DNA of 64,000 nucleotides from Aphanizomenon flos-aquae FACHB-1287 (lineage in GTDB: Bacteria > Cyanobacteriota > Cyanobacteriia > Cyanobacteriales > Nostocaceae), in NCBI RefSeq assembly GCF_014698755.1, contig NZ_JACJTO010000015.1, positions 30,853-94,852 on the forward strand, given 5' to 3'. How positions within the stretch are numbered: the stretch's first letter is position 1; the number at the start of each line of letters is the position of its first letter. The notes under the pieces were generated by a model that did no database searches, was not told the DNA's origin, and saw only the letters and a program-made list of their open reading frames with translations. Shown one piece after another: positions 30,101 to 39,445 of this stretch. The position numbers and the translations under genes are program-made.

Positions 30101-30209
30101 TATGGCTTTTGACCGCAATATCGAGCTGGTCGCAAATTGCTAGTAGCTCTTTATTATCCAAATTCAATTCCTTTGATAAATCATAGATTCTAACTTTTCC
30201 GTTGTTCAT
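27117..30209 (-). CDS. infB: Translation initiation factor IF-2
   Basis: This GTPase places initiator tRNA on the 30S subunit. It has an N-terminal IF2 helical domain ([20 protein letters not shown]), then about 400 residues of Pro/Lys/Arg-rich disordered linker, then the GTPase with GHVDHGKTT (near residue 530), DTPGHEAF and NKID, and C-terminal domains. The 1030-residue length is usual for cyanobacteria, whose linkers are long. It is the last gene of the rimP-nusA-ylxR-infB set. A hairpin follows its stop. Confidence 0.98.
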   Translation of the reverse strand: MNNGKVRIYDLSKELNLDNKELLAICDQLDIAVKSHSSTISESEAEQIRSAAEKVVATNLASKKAQGTNGHKPNSSQNRPSANHKQQILEIRKPKILRNTTTNLPDTSVAANAAEANSPSPPRPFATPVSSMKPTAPTRPVPRNQSETPLKPHPIQPEQVSLPQPVGEKVAAEKSEKISTPRPKPEKAQKPQLVSPSPRVDGTKVPETPTLGTSEKPLLKRDRQQRVEEDRQPIKGKASKPSTDQGLPSPPPKPSRANPSAPTRPEQRGGRPSVGGDIQRPRPARPGEPAAIPTATPPRHNVGGGKKEVLDETPVIPDLLDLKRPTPPRLNKGGKKWQEEEIIDEIKEKAKIGPKGKRVKPIVEDDLLDEDDLLDEDGLEISTAVQVSLSIARPPKPKGTRAGVPAVAVVAAPTTRGKKSSSSRDQHRRQENVDQKPDRPATLAVTGPLTVQELADALVIADTEIVKILFMKGMAVSITQNLDIPTITLVAKELEVEVEIVEREAEARKVTEMIDVADLDHLIRRPPVVTIMGHVDHGKTTLLDSIRKTKVASGEAGGITQHIGAYHVDIVHEGKPQQIVFLDTPGHEAFTAMRARGARVTDIAVLVVAADDGVRPQTIEAISHAKAANVPIVVAINKIDKEGAQPERVKQELTNYGLTAEDWGGETIMVPVSAIKGENLDTLLEMIMLVSEVAELSANPDRVAKGTVIEAHLDKAKGAVATLLIQNGTLHVGDMLVAGSAFGKVRAMVNDRGKRVDLASPSFAVEVLGLSDVPAAGDDFEVYENEKEARTIASDRADKQRQSRLLQGRVTLTTLSAQAQEGELKELNLILKGDVQGSVEAIIGSLRQIPQNEVQIRMLLATAGEITETDIDLAAASNAVIIGFNTTYASGARQAADEAGVDVREYNIIYKLLEDIQGALEGLLEPELVEEPLGQTEVRAVFPVGRGAVAGCYVQSGKLVRNCKVRVRRYNKVVYEGVLDSLKRMKEDAREVNAGYECGIGIDKFHDWVENDIIESYQLVTKRRTLTMTK

Positions 30210-30649
30210 CCACTCTTTCCCCTTTAATTTACAGTTTTAATGGATGGTTGCCTGGTTTGTGACATCTCCACCCTTTGATCACTGCTTTTTCGGTTGCCCT
30301 TGGTGAGATCGCCGGTGCCTCCAGTTAGGAAAGAGAGATGTTTCGGTTTAATACTGGCATCTCCACCAGGAGTGATGGTTGATGCAGAACTGGGATTTGA
30401 CGCTACCAGGTTGCCATTGTTGGTTTTTTGTTTTGCTGATTTGTGAGTCTTCCACAATACAATCAAAAAAAAACTTGTTGGGAGTAAGGCCTTCCGTTTT
30501 GTCCACAAAAGGGAGATTGAGAAAGTTGTTTACATCCATCTACTATTTTGACACTAACTTGAGCGATACTAAAGGTGACGATCAGATCCCGAATAATTCG
30601 GCTTTGGTCATAATATTCTGAGAGATGATCGCAATTTTAGTTGTTACCA
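30210..30649. other. Gap between ylxR and infB with doubtful short frames
   Basis: A 440-bp stretch inside the operon. Two overlapping minus-strand frames (30224-30508, 94 codons; 30348-30539, 63 codons) exist in different phases. They might be pieces of a small low-complexity gene broken by a frameshift, but neither has a recognised family, so I do not call a gene. A GCGATCGC octamer lies near the ylxR stop. Confidence 0.4.
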
Positions 30650-30919
30650 TTAAATACGATCTTGGCGATCGCTGTGATTTAGAAGTTGCCACAATGTTTG
30701 ATACACTGTATCTGGCACTGTTCCATGCAGCGATCTGCCTAATCTATTTTTTTTCTGAGCTGCTTGTAGGCAACTCTCCTGTGGACAAATATAGGCAGAA
30801 CGCCCCATGCCCTGATCTAATTGTACCTTTCCAGATGGAAAGACGCGGACAATCCGCCAAAACTCTTGCTTCAAGTTTACTTGACGACAACTAATACAAC
30901 GCCGATAGTTGGGTTTCAT
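30650..30919 (-). CDS. ylxR: YlxR family RNA-binding protein
   Basis: An 89-residue DUF448/YlxR protein: YRRCISCRQVNLKQEFWRIV, then GRSAYICPQESCLQAAQKK, then a basic LGRSLHG. YlxR sits between nusA and infB in most bacteria, as here, and in Firmicutes has been shown to bind RNase P or act on transcription. The length is normal. Confidence 0.92.
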   Translation of the reverse strand: MKPNYRRCISCRQVNLKQEFWRIVRVFPSGKVQLDQGMGRSAYICPQESCLQAAQKKNRLGRSLHGTVPDTVYQTLWQLLNHSDRQDRI

Positions 30920-31062
30920 CAGTCTTTTGCCAGATTCAGCTAAATATCTTGGGGATGTTAAACAATGTCTTTTTGAATACTTATTGTGATTGATAATTGA
31001 GTCAGATGCCCCTTTGCCTTATGCCTCTTGCTTGCTCAAATTAGTTTTGACAACTCCAGGAA

Positions 31063-32340
31063 TTAATCTTCCTCCCTACTGTCAAACCTATCCTCCTCCA
31101 ATTCTAATTCTTCTTCCATTTTATCTTCTCGGTTAGACCTATCATCGTGATCATTTTGTGGTTGATTTTGGGCTCTCACCGCTGCAAATTTAATATCTTC
31201 GGCTTCCTGGTCATATTTAGCCTGATCTTTAATATCAATTTTCCAACCAGTGAGACGGGCTGCTAACCGGACATTTTGCCCTTCTTTACCAATAGCTAAA
31301 CTGAGTTGATCTTCAGCAACTAAAACATGGGTTTGGCGACTTTCTGGGTCCATGAGTCTGACCTCATCTACCTTTGCTGGGCTCAAAGCATTGGCAATAT
31401 AGGTAGCTGGATCTGGAGACCAGCGAATCACATCAATTTTTTCACCCCGTAATTCATTTACTACCACTTGGATTCTTGATCCCCTCGCCCCAATACAAGC
31501 CCCCACGGGGTCTACATCCCGGTCTAGGGTATCAACGGCAATTTTTGTCCGCGGTCCAACATAACGAGAAGGGGGATTAGCTTCCCGGGCTACAGCCACA
31601 ATTCGCACCACCTCATCCTCAATTTCTGGAACTTCGTTGGCGAATAGATAAACAACCAAACCTGCATCAGCACGAGATACCATTAATTGCGGACCTCGTT
31701 GCTGCCCTTGAGAAACTTTTTTCAGATATACCTTAAAAGTTGCATTAGCCCGATAGTTATCATTGGGTAGCTGTTCCCGTTTGGGTAATTCTGCCTCTAC
31801 TTCTGATTGTCCAAAGCCGCTAGTAACTGCCAAAACCGCAGATTGGCGTTCAAATCGCAATACTCTAGCTTGTAATACCGTGCCTTCTAAGTCTTGAAAC
31901 TCTTCTTGCACCATTTGGCGTTGTTGATCCCGTAGTTTTTGCGCCAATACTTGCTTAGTTTGCATGGCAGCCATGCGCCCAAATTCCCCCTGATCCGGGG
32001 TGACATCCAATACTACAGAATCTCCCAGTTGGGCTTCTGGGGCTACTTGCTGGACTTCGTCCAAGGAAATTTGATGATCAGTGTTACTAACTGTGTCGAC
32101 AATAGTTTTGGTGGAAAGAACTCGAAATCCTTCGCCATCAATATCCAATTCTACCTCAAAATTATTGAAATACTCTTCATCAAATTGTCTGCGTTCTAAA
32201 TTTTGGGCGCGACGATAACGTTCGTAACCTTTAATTAGGGCTTCTCTAATGGCTGCTTGTACAGCTACACGCGGTAAGTTTCGTTCCTGGCTAATACTTT
32301 CGATTAGCTCTTTTAATCCCGATAAAGTCACCATTGACAT
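31063..32340 (-). CDS. nusA: Transcription termination/antitermination factor NusA
   Basis: NusA binds RNA polymerase and nascent RNA and modulates pausing and termination. The N-terminal domain (1-130), S1 domain (~135-205), KH1 with GACIGARGSRIQVVVNEL and KH2 with AIGKEGQNVRLAARLTGW are all present. A short acidic tail (EEELELEEDRFDSREED) replaces the long C-terminal repeats of the E. coli protein. At 425 residues it is normal for cyanobacteria. Confidence 0.96.
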   Translation of the reverse strand: MSMVTLSGLKELIESISQERNLPRVAVQAAIREALIKGYERYRRAQNLERRQFDEEYFNNFEVELDIDGEGFRVLSTKTIVDTVSNTDHQISLDEVQQVAPEAQLGDSVVLDVTPDQGEFGRMAAMQTKQVLAQKLRDQQRQMVQEEFQDLEGTVLQARVLRFERQSAVLAVTSGFGQSEVEAELPKREQLPNDNYRANATFKVYLKKVSQGQQRGPQLMVSRADAGLVVYLFANEVPEIEDEVVRIVAVAREANPPSRYVGPRTKIAVDTLDRDVDPVGACIGARGSRIQVVVNELRGEKIDVIRWSPDPATYIANALSPAKVDEVRLMDPESRQTHVLVAEDQLSLAIGKEGQNVRLAARLTGWKIDIKDQAKYDQEAEDIKFAAVRAQNQPQNDHDDRSNREDKMEEELELEEDRFDSREED

Positions 32341-32479
32341 ACGCAGTCTCCTAAAATTTTATGTAAACGGTCAGCACAATGAGATAACTGATAAAAAGTA
32401 ATTGTTTTACCAGAACCAATTACTCCTTACCAATTACCAGTTACCAGTCCCTAATCCAAAGTCTAAAATCTAAAATTGA

Positions 32480-32941
32480 TTAGTGACGCTCATCCATTTG
32501 TACACTGGTAATAAGCTCACGGGGAATTTTCACTACACGACCCTTTTGATTTAGGTAAACTGTAGTCTCGTCCCGGCGAATCAATAGACCTATCCACTCT
32601 TGCTGTTGCTCGTAGGGTGGGGAAGTGGAAATAATTACAGGAAATCCTTTGAAGGAAATAAACTCCCTGTCTGTTACCAGTTGCCGCGAAATACCAGGAC
32701 TGGATACTTCCAACACATAAGCGTCTGGGATGATCTCTCCCTCGTCTAGTGAGGCTTCTAAGTCCCGGCTCATCCTTTCACAATCATCCAGGCCAATGTC
32801 CTGTAGAGGATTAAAGATATCTACCCGTAAGACTGGGGGACGTTGGTTTGTATGAAAAACTATACTAACAACTTCCAATCCTAGTTTTGCGGCTACTGGT
32901 GTCGCCAAATCAGTAATTTGTGGTATTAAAGGATGAGTCAT
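32480..32941 (-). CDS. rimP: Ribosome maturation factor RimP
   Basis: RimP helps 30S subunit assembly. A 153-residue protein with the LGLEVVSIVFH strand, DDCERMSRDLEASLDEGE helix and YVLEVSSPGISRQL motif of the family. I take ATG 32941; a TTG at 32953 would add four residues but would begin at the base of a terminator-like hairpin. First gene of the operon. Confidence 0.94.
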   Translation of the reverse strand: MTHPLIPQITDLATPVAAKLGLEVVSIVFHTNQRPPVLRVDIFNPLQDIGLDDCERMSRDLEASLDEGEIIPDAYVLEVSSPGISRQLVTDREFISFKGFPVIISTSPPYEQQQEWIGLLIRRDETTVYLNQKGRVVKIPRELITSVQMDERH

Positions 32942-32952
32942 GGGAGAATTCA

Positions 32953-32980
32953 ATAAAAAAAGTGGGCTTCAACCCACTTC
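32953..32980 (-). terminator. Terminator/attenuator-like hairpin just upstream of rimP
   Basis: On the minus strand, AAGTGGG and CCCACTT pair around a 6-nt loop and are followed by seven T, the full form of an intrinsic terminator. It ends only about 12 nt before the rimP ATG. It may end the upstream transcript or act as an attenuator for the whole rimP-nusA-ylxR-infB operon. Confidence 0.7.
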
Positions 32981-33225
32981 CTGCGATAGGGATATCTTCC
33001 AAGAAGTCTTGTGACGAACTGCATTTAGTTCGCCCCTAACATGAGTGTAGCGTATTTCTTTAATTAGTCATGACTGACTGGAAAAAATCGGGGAACTCAA
33101 GAGTATGGCTAACGCCACGCTTCGCTATCAGCAGGATTTAGAAGTACAGATATTAATAATAAAACTCTTGTGCTGTGGGCATCTTGCCCGCTAAGTCGAA
33201 ATGTGACTCATTGTAAAGCTCCCCA

Positions 33226-33393
33226 GTTTAACCAACTAGAGAGCTAAAATTTTTTAGTTCACCGCAACGCCGTTTTACCTAAGTTTATGACCTGGTTAAA
33301 CCAGGTGGGAACTGAGGGTCCTCGTTTAAAGTTTCCGGGTACAAGCCCGGTATACTGCCACGAGAATTGTTTAGCTCCCTTGTTGTTAAAGAC
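33226..33393 (-). ncRNA. Structured RNA candidate, possibly 6S (6Sa) RNA, near purK
   Basis: A gene-free 168-bp stretch with a long closing stem: bases 33226-33248 pair with 33370-33393 over about 18 of 23 positions. Inside are a perfect hairpin (33291-33305, CCTGG/CCAGG), a second (33335-33350, CCGGG/CCCGG) and an enclosing pair CTCGT/ACGAG (33321-33325 with 33360-33364). Size and the long closing stem fit 6S RNA, and cyanobacterial 6Sa genes are known to lie close to purK, as here. The strand is uncertain: minus gives one extra G-U pair, while the hairpin placement slightly favours plus. No strong promoter or terminator decides it. Confidence 0.45.
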
Positions 33394-33478
33394 ATAGATC
33401 AAAAAACTTGATGGCAGTCACCAATCGTCGTAGTGCAACTAACCCATTATAGCTTTGAAAAATAGTTTGTGTGTTTAT

Positions 33479-34639
33479 CTAGGGAAAATTTTGGCAAATT
33501 TTTTCTGGGGGATACCAGATAGATTCAATTTTGTGTATAATGTCCTTTAAGGCATTTCTTTGATCTGCCTCTAATAAAACTGTGATATGTCCAAGTTTAC
33601 GCCCGGGACGAGCTTCTATTTTGCCGTACCAGTGGACAGTGGACTGGGGAATAACTGCGAGTTGTTGGCGTTGTTTTTGGTAATTGCTTTGGCAGCTTTC
33701 ATATCCTAGCAAATTAACCATAACGGCACTAGAACAATTTAATCTAGTATTGGTTAATGGTAAACCACACACGGCTCTCAGATGTTGTTCAAATTGGGAA
33801 GTTTCGCAAGCATCCAGGGAAAAATGCCCGGAGTTGTGGGTCCGTGGTGCTATTTCATTAATGAGAATTTTCCCCTCATTAGTGAGAAATAGTTCAATAC
33901 CAAAAACTCCTACATATTCAAGACTATTTAATAGTTTATGGGCGATCGCTTCGATTTGCAAATTTTGCTCTTTGGTAATTTTAGCTGGTGCAATTACCCA
34001 CCGACAAACCTGTTCTTTTTGGAAAGTTTCTACCGCTGGATAGATGACAATTTCCCCATTTACAGAACGGGCTGCAATTATAGCCAGTTCTTTGGTAAAA
34101 GGCACAAATTCTTCAATTAAAAACTGAGTATGACTTTGATTAATTATTATTAATAAATTCGTCAAATCGGGAATAATAAAAGTTCCCTGTCCATCATATC
34201 CATGTCTTCTAGCTTTGAGAACCACAGGAAAACTCAAACCTTCAATTTGAGATTCTACCTCTTTTTCCGCTGATAATGCCAAAAACTGGGGAACTGGTAA
34301 ACCTAAATCCCGTAAATAGCACCGTTGTTCATATTTATCTAACAGCGGTGCTAAAGCTGATAATTGAGGACGAAAACAAACACCCTGTTTTTCGAGTAGT
34401 GATAAAGCAGCAATATCTACAAACTCGTTTTCAAAGGTAATGATATCACACTTTGTAGCTAAAATTTCCGTAGCAGCGGCATCATCAACTGCGGACAAAA
34501 TGCTATCATGGGCAATAGATACGGCTGGGTCATTTTGACTAGGAGTTTGGACTATTAATTCTACTCCCAGCTTGGTTGCTGCGTTTTTCATCATCCAAGC
34601 TAGTTGTCCACCACCAATTATACCAAGTTTCATTGACAT
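33479..34639 (-). CDS. purK: N5-carboxyaminoimidazole ribonucleotide synthase
   Basis: The ATP-grasp enzyme of purine synthesis that makes N5-CAIR from AIR, bicarbonate and ATP. It starts KLGIIGGGQLAWMM, then VVLKARRHGYDGQGT (ATP-binding), FVPFTKELAII, and EIAPRTHNSGHFSLDAC (Mg/ATP site). At 386 residues it is full length. Its ATG overlaps the end of the upstream pentapeptide gene by 10 bp, so the two are co-transcribed. Confidence 0.96.
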   Translation of the reverse strand: MSMKLGIIGGGQLAWMMKNAATKLGVELIVQTPSQNDPAVSIAHDSILSAVDDAAATEILATKCDIITFENEFVDIAALSLLEKQGVCFRPQLSALAPLLDKYEQRCYLRDLGLPVPQFLALSAEKEVESQIEGLSFPVVLKARRHGYDGQGTFIIPDLTNLLIIINQSHTQFLIEEFVPFTKELAIIAARSVNGEIVIYPAVETFQKEQVCRWVIAPAKITKEQNLQIEAIAHKLLNSLEYVGVFGIELFLTNEGKILINEIAPRTHNSGHFSLDACETSQFEQHLRAVCGLPLTNTRLNCSSAVMVNLLGYESCQSNYQKQRQQLAVIPQSTVHWYGKIEARPGRKLGHITVLLEADQRNALKDIIHKIESIWYPPEKICQNFP

Positions 34640-35118
34640 CCTAAGGAATCACGAGTTTCTACACCAGTTTGGGAATTTACACCACTGGCTTTTTGACATA
34701 GCTCTTTTATTTGTGCTTTATCTAAAATTGCATCTGTAAAATCTGCACCTGTAATATTAACATCTGTGAAGACAGTCCGAAGTAAAAGAGCTTCTATTAA
34801 AACGGCATTACTTAAATCAGCACCTATTAATTTTACCTCATTGATCATAGCATTTGTTAAATTTGCTCCATGTAAATTTGCTTTTGTCATTACGGAAGCG
34901 CTGAAAACTGTTCCTCGTAAATCTGCACCTGTAAAGTTGGTCATTTCCAGGTTAGCGTTAGAAAATTCCGCAGCTTGTAAACTTTGTCCAGAAAAGTCTT
35001 GTCTTGACAATTCTGCATTACTATATGATAAAGGATGAGTCCAGTCTGCTAATGCTGGCTGTGTGACGCACCAAACCATAATTCCTAAAATCCATCCTAA
35101 ACTTTTTTGCCAAAACAT
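34630..35118 (-). CDS. Exported pentapeptide-repeat protein
   Basis: A 162-residue protein with a signal peptide (LGWILGIMVWCVTQPALA, ~25 residues) and then about 16 tandem A(D/N)LXX-type pentapeptides (ANLEM, ADLRG, ANLHG, ANLTN, ADLSN), which fold into a right-handed four-sided beta-helix. It is probably periplasmic or lumenal. Exported pentapeptide proteins are abundant in cyanobacteria and mostly uncharacterised. It is translationally linked to purK by a 10-bp overlap. Confidence 0.85.
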   Translation of the reverse strand: MFWQKSLGWILGIMVWCVTQPALADWTHPLSYSNAELSRQDFSGQSLQAAEFSNANLEMTNFTGADLRGTVFSASVMTKANLHGANLTNAMINEVKLIGADLSNAVLIEALLLRTVFTDVNITGADFTDAILDKAQIKELCQKASGVNSQTGVETRDSLGCQ

Positions 35119-35615
35119 TGTTAATGAGTCCAGGTCAATAATTGATAATTAGTTCAGTTTTGCATAAACGTTAATATTTTGTAATCATATTTTGAATTAC
35201 TCCCTTTTCTTAATTTTAACTAAGGTTTGCTGAAAAAGTTATTTGTGAGGGCTAGGAGTTCAGGAAGAAGAAAGAAGAAAGAAAGTTACCACTAACCACT
35301 GACAACGGACAATGGACAACTAACCACTGACATTTATTAAGTTTGATTACAAGTAAAGTTTGTTATCTTTTGAAGTCTAGTAGTGACAAGAACTGATAAT
35401 CTTTATTAATAGGTTGGTGTTAAAAATTGTCATTATATAACCATGGGAGCAGAATTTTTAATATGTATAAAATAATTTAACAAATATCGAAAAGGATGAA
35501 CCAAAAGCCATATAATCAGAGATATTTACGGCTGAATACGGCTATATCTAACTAAGATCTTCAACATACTTAAGTTAACAGACTGTAAAAATTTACAAAG
35601 CAATTGGTATTTAAT
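35119..35615. other. Intergenic, tandem repeats and AT-rich DNA
   Basis: About 500 bp. A short patch of CCACTGA-type heptamers lies near 35290-35335. The rest is AT-rich and should hold the divergent promoters. No gene seen. Confidence 0.55.
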
Positions 35616-35939
35616 ATGATAAACCATTACTCTATTCAATGGATTGAAGCGTGGTGCTTAGAAAACGGCTGGACGGATTTATTTGTTGAGAGACGGGGTA
35701 ATTATTGGGCGTTTCCTCCGGGTGGAGTCATGCCAGAACCAATTCCTATGGAAGTTTTAAGGGTAATTAAAGAAGAAAATGGATTAACTAATCAGGAAAG
35801 GTATTGGGCTTGTGCTGCCATATCCACCACTATCATAGCAGTGATTTATGCTTTTTGGTTTAAATGCCCTATTCCCTTAGTTTTGTCCTTTGCATTTAAT
35901 GCGGTGACAGTAGCACAATTTGAACCAGAGGATATCTAG
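35616..35939 (+). CDS. Small membrane protein, unknown
   Basis: A 107-residue protein: soluble N-terminal part (YSIQWIEAWCLENGWTDLF, RRGNYWAFPPGGVMPEPIP) and two hydrophobic stretches (about 65-80 and 84-98). I know similar conserved hypotheticals in filamentous cyanobacteria but no function. ATG 35616 is preferred to the TTG four codons upstream. Confidence 0.65.
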   Translation: MINHYSIQWIEAWCLENGWTDLFVERRGNYWAFPPGGVMPEPIPMEVLRVIKEENGLTNQERYWACAAISTTIIAVIYAFWFKCPIPLVLSFAFNAVTVAQFEPEDI

Positions 35940-35980
35940 ATTATTAACGGTTTCCTATCTAAAGATACGGGTTGAGAAAA

Positions 35981-36026
35981 CTGACAACTGACAACTGACA
36001 ACTGACAACTGACAACTGACCACTGA
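35981..36026. repeat. CAACTGA heptamer array
   Basis: Six consecutive gacaact units and a final gaccact, ending just before a terminator hairpin. Confidence 0.9.
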
Positions 36027-36030
36027 GTGT

Positions 36031-36064
36031 AAAATCCCCTAAACTAAAGCCTAGGGGATTTTTA
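36031..36064. terminator. Bidirectional terminator between convergent genes
   Basis: AATCCCCTA pairs with TAGGGGATT around a 12-nt loop. A run of T follows on the plus strand and a run of T also follows on the minus strand, so it can end both the small membrane gene and the peroxiredoxin gene. Confidence 0.8.
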
Positions 36065-36071
36065 AGGAAAC

Positions 36072-36710
36072 CTACTTGTTAGGTTGAGGAGTCATTCGCA
36101 AATAAGGTTTGATTTCTTGATAACCTTTAGGGAATTTGGCTTTGAGGACTTCAGGATCTTTCAAAGATGGTACAATCACCACATCTCCACCGTCTTTCCA
36201 GTCTGCGGGGGTAGCAACGCTGTAATTATCGGTTAATTGCAAAGAATCAATAACGCGCAAGATTTCATCAAAGTTGCGTCCGGTGCTGGGAGGGTAGGTG
36301 AAAGTGAGACGGAGTTTTTTATTGTTGTCAATAATAAACACAGAACGCACGGTGACAGTAGCTGCTGCGTTGGGGTGAATCATATCATAAAGTTCGGAAA
36401 CTTTACGATCTGGATCTGCCAAAATCGGGTAGTTGAGGGTGGTGCTTTGGGTTTCTTCAATATCCCCCACCCAGCCATTGTGAGATTCTACATCATCAAC
36501 GCTGAGAGCGATCGCTTTGATGTTGCGTTTGTCAAATTCTGGTTTTAGTTTAGCAACAGTTCCTAGTTCGGTGGTGCAAACTGGTGTAAAGTCAGCAGGA
36601 TGAGAGAATAGTACCACCCAGCTATCACCAGCCCAGGAGTAAAAGTCAATTTCCCCATGGGTAGAGGCTTGAGTAAAGTTAGGTACTGTATCACCAAGAC
36701 GAAGAGTCAT
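36072..36710 (-). CDS. 1-Cys peroxiredoxin (Prx6 type)
   Basis: A thiol peroxidase that reduces hydrogen peroxide and lipid peroxides. The peroxidatic cysteine is in HPADFTPVCTTELG (near residue 47), and the Prx6-specific C-terminal dimerisation region (WKDGGDVVIVPSL, KGYQEIKPYLRMTPQPNK) is present. There is no second resolving cysteine. It is 212 residues, a normal length. Likely cytoplasmic oxidative-stress defence. Confidence 0.95.
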   Translation of the reverse strand: MTLRLGDTVPNFTQASTHGEIDFYSWAGDSWVVLFSHPADFTPVCTTELGTVAKLKPEFDKRNIKAIALSVDDVESHNGWVGDIEETQSTTLNYPILADPDRKVSELYDMIHPNAAATVTVRSVFIIDNNKKLRLTFTYPPSTGRNFDEILRVIDSLQLTDNYSVATPADWKDGGDVVIVPSLKDPEVLKAKFPKGYQEIKPYLRMTPQPNK

Positions 36711-36835
36711 AGAAGATTCCCTGTGTTCTAAAAAGATATCTAAATTATACCGTGACAGTATAACACAAAAGACCGATTATCCTATCGGTATGTCGTGGTT
36801 TGTAACAAAATTTTAAGTTTGTTGTTTCTGAACTT

Positions 36836-38293
36836 TTAAGCTAGGTGTTGTTCAACTTGTGAAACTAATTCATTTGTCCAATGGTGGACAAGTTCAGCAT
36901 TTGCGGCTTCTACCATGACCCTAATTACGGGTTCGGTTCCAGAAGCCCGGACAAGGATTCGACCATTATCACCCATTGCTGCTTCGGCTTTAGCAATGGC
37001 TTGTTGCACTGGTTGACAATTTTCCCATCCTAACCGTCGCTCCCGATCTAATACTCGCACATTTCGTAAAATTTGGGGATAGGTTTGGAAACTTTGGTCT
37101 ACCATTTCTCCCAAGGAAAGATTAGCTTCTTTGACCACAGCGGCAATATGTAAAGCTGTTAATAAGCCATCGCCGGTCATGGCATAATGACTACAAAGGA
37201 TATGTCCTGATTGTTCTCCTCCCAACATTCCCCCAGTTTTCCGCATTTCGGCTTGGACATATTGATCACCGACAGCGGTACGAATTAATTTACCACCTAT
37301 TTGTTGCCAAGCTTTTTCAAAGCCTAAATTAGCCATTACGGTAGAAACTATCAAGTTATCTGGAAGTTGTTGTTTTTGTTGTAAATGGCGACCCCAAAGG
37401 TAAAGAATATAATCACCATTAACGGATCTCCCCGTATTATCCACAGCTAAAACTCGATCTGCATCGCCGTCAAAAGCAAAACCCATATCGGCTCGATGCT
37501 CTTGGACTGCGGTTTGGAGAATATTTAAATGTGTAGAACCGCAATTGACGTTAATGCGATCGCCATCTGCCTGATTATGTAAACAAATTACCTCTGCACC
37601 CATTTCCGTAAATACCGTAGGTGCTAAACCTACTGCTGCACCCCAGGCTAAATCTAGAACAATCTTCATCCCTTGGAGGGTAAGTCCAGATGCTAAAGGT
37701 GTTTTAATAGACTGGCTATATGTTTTGATCAACTCTGGACGAGAATAGTGTCTGCCACAATTATGGATTTGAGAAGCTGGAGATAATTTACCTCGTAATC
37801 CCCCTTCAATTTCGCCTTGTAGGGCTTTGGATAACTTTCCGCCATGTTGATCAAATATCTTAATTCCGTTGTCTTCTGGGGGATTGTGGCTGGCGGAAAT
37901 CATGATTCCACCAATAGCAGGGGTAATGCTGGTCAGATAGGCTACGCAAGGTGTGGGACATAATCCTAAATACCACACTTCTATACCAGCAGCGGTTAAA
38001 CCGGCACTCAAGGCCATTGCTAACATATCACTGGAGTTTCTGGAGTCTTGTCCCAATATAATCGGTCCAGGATGATCAGTATGGCTACGGAGGACAATCC
38101 CCGCCCAAAAACCCACTTGTAGGGCTAAAGGTGCATTTAGTAAGTCTCCTACTTGACCACGAATACCATCTGTACCAAATAGAGCGTTGGTTGGTAATGG
38201 TATGGAATTTAACATTCCGCTATTTGCAAATTCGGAAATACAGCCTTGAGTCCTAGCCATTAATGAAACCATAATTTTAAACACTCCACACAA
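36836..38293 (-). CDS. glmM: Phosphoglucosamine mutase
   Basis: Converts glucosamine-6-phosphate to glucosamine-1-phosphate for peptidoglycan precursors. The catalytic serine is in [13 protein letters not shown], the Mg loop is AFDGDADR, the sugar specificity loop is GEQSGH, and phosphate binding is [14 protein letters not shown]. The conserved part begins at [13 protein letters not shown] (near residue 39), so the real start may be one of the internal ATGs rather than 38293. Confidence 0.96.
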   Translation of the reverse strand: MCGVFKIMVSLMARTQGCISEFANSGMLNSIPLPTNALFGTDGIRGQVGDLLNAPLALQVGFWAGIVLRSHTDHPGPIILGQDSRNSSDMLAMALSAGLTAAGIEVWYLGLCPTPCVAYLTSITPAIGGIMISASHNPPEDNGIKIFDQHGGKLSKALQGEIEGGLRGKLSPASQIHNCGRHYSRPELIKTYSQSIKTPLASGLTLQGMKIVLDLAWGAAVGLAPTVFTEMGAEVICLHNQADGDRINVNCGSTHLNILQTAVQEHRADMGFAFDGDADRVLAVDNTGRSVNGDYILYLWGRHLQQKQQLPDNLIVSTVMANLGFEKAWQQIGGKLIRTAVGDQYVQAEMRKTGGMLGGEQSGHILCSHYAMTGDGLLTALHIAAVVKEANLSLGEMVDQSFQTYPQILRNVRVLDRERRLGWENCQPVQQAIAKAEAAMGDNGRILVRASGTEPVIRVMVEAANAELVHHWTNELVSQVEQHLA

Positions 38294-38482
38294 TCACACA
38301 GGAGAATAGCATTTTCTTCCATGATTGTTGACGTTGATGAAACACCAAATGAACTCATTGCTTAATGATTTTTAATATAAATTCTCATCAAATAGTTTTA
38401 ATCTTACGTTTTAATGGGGTTTTTTCACCATTATGAATAAAAAACCCCCACGGTTAATTTTTTTACAGTTGAGAATTTTAAT

Positions 38483-39199
38483 ATGAGCAGCAATTTAGCA
38501 AGCAAATTACGTGTAGGTACGAAGAAAGCACACACTATGGCAGAAAACGTGGGTTTTGTCAGGTGTTTTTTAAAAGGAGTTGTGGAAAAAAACTCCTACC
38601 GCAAGTTGGTTGCTAATTTTTATTTCATTTACTCAGCTATGGAAGAGGAAATGGAAAAACACCAGTATCACCCAATTCTCGGTAAAATATATTTTCCTGA
38701 ACTGAACCGTAAGTATACTTTAGAACAGGATCTTCATTATTACTATGGTTATAATTGGCGGGAGGAAATCAAATTATCTTCTGCGGGTGCGGCTTATGTC
38801 AACCGGATTCGGGAAATTTCCACTACCGAACCAGAATTATTAATTGCTCATTCCTATACTCGTTATTTAGGTGATTTATCGGGGGGGCAAATTCTCAAAG
38901 GCATTGCCCAAACGGCAATGAAGCTGGGTGAAGGTGAAGGAACTGCTTTTTATGAGTTTGCAGATATTACCGATGAGAAGGCATTTAAAGCTAAGTATCG
39001 AGCCAATTTAGATGCTATGCCTATTGATGATACTACAGGTGATCGTATTACTGAAGAAGCAAATGCCGCTTTTGGTCTAAATATGAAGATGTTCCAAGAG
39101 TTGGAAGGTAATTTAATTAAAGCCATTGGTATTATGGTTTACAATGCTATAACCCGTAAACGTACCAAAGGTAGCACTGATTTGGTAACTGCTGAATAA
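38483..39199 (+). CDS. ho1: Heme oxygenase
   Basis: Opens heme to biliverdin IXa with ferredoxin electrons, feeding phycobilin synthesis. The proximal heme ligand is His17 (KKAHTMAEN), and the distal helix glycine motif is YLGDLSGGQIL. At 238 residues it matches cyanobacterial HO1. Poly-T and a short leader separate it from the divergent glmM gene. Confidence 0.96.
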   Translation: MSSNLASKLRVGTKKAHTMAENVGFVRCFLKGVVEKNSYRKLVANFYFIYSAMEEEMEKHQYHPILGKIYFPELNRKYTLEQDLHYYYGYNWREEIKLSSAGAAYVNRIREISTTEPELLIAHSYTRYLGDLSGGQILKGIAQTAMKLGEGEGTAFYEFADITDEKAFKAKYRANLDAMPIDDTTGDRITEEANAAFGLNMKMFQELEGNLIKAIGIMVYNAITRKRTKGSTDLVTAE

Positions 39200-39445
39200 T
39201 GAATTGAGAAATAATTAACAATTCTGATATTATGTAGGGGTAACAGCCTTGTGATTGTTTTTTGTTGAGGAAAACAACCGGAGGGAAGTTGCCCCTAAAT
39301 TTTAATTGACAATGAGTAACTATGGAAGCGGGAATCATCAATTGAATTTTCTTAACTTAGCCATAGGTTTTTTAATAAAAATTAATATTCAACCTGTGCC
39401 ACAATGGTTAAAGGCATAAATACTCAATTTATTAAGGAGGGCGTT

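Noticed and set aside
30224..30539. Two overlapping minus-strand frames between ylxR and infB
   Set aside because: Different phases, no family, low-complexity; not enough evidence for a gene, though a broken small gene is possible.
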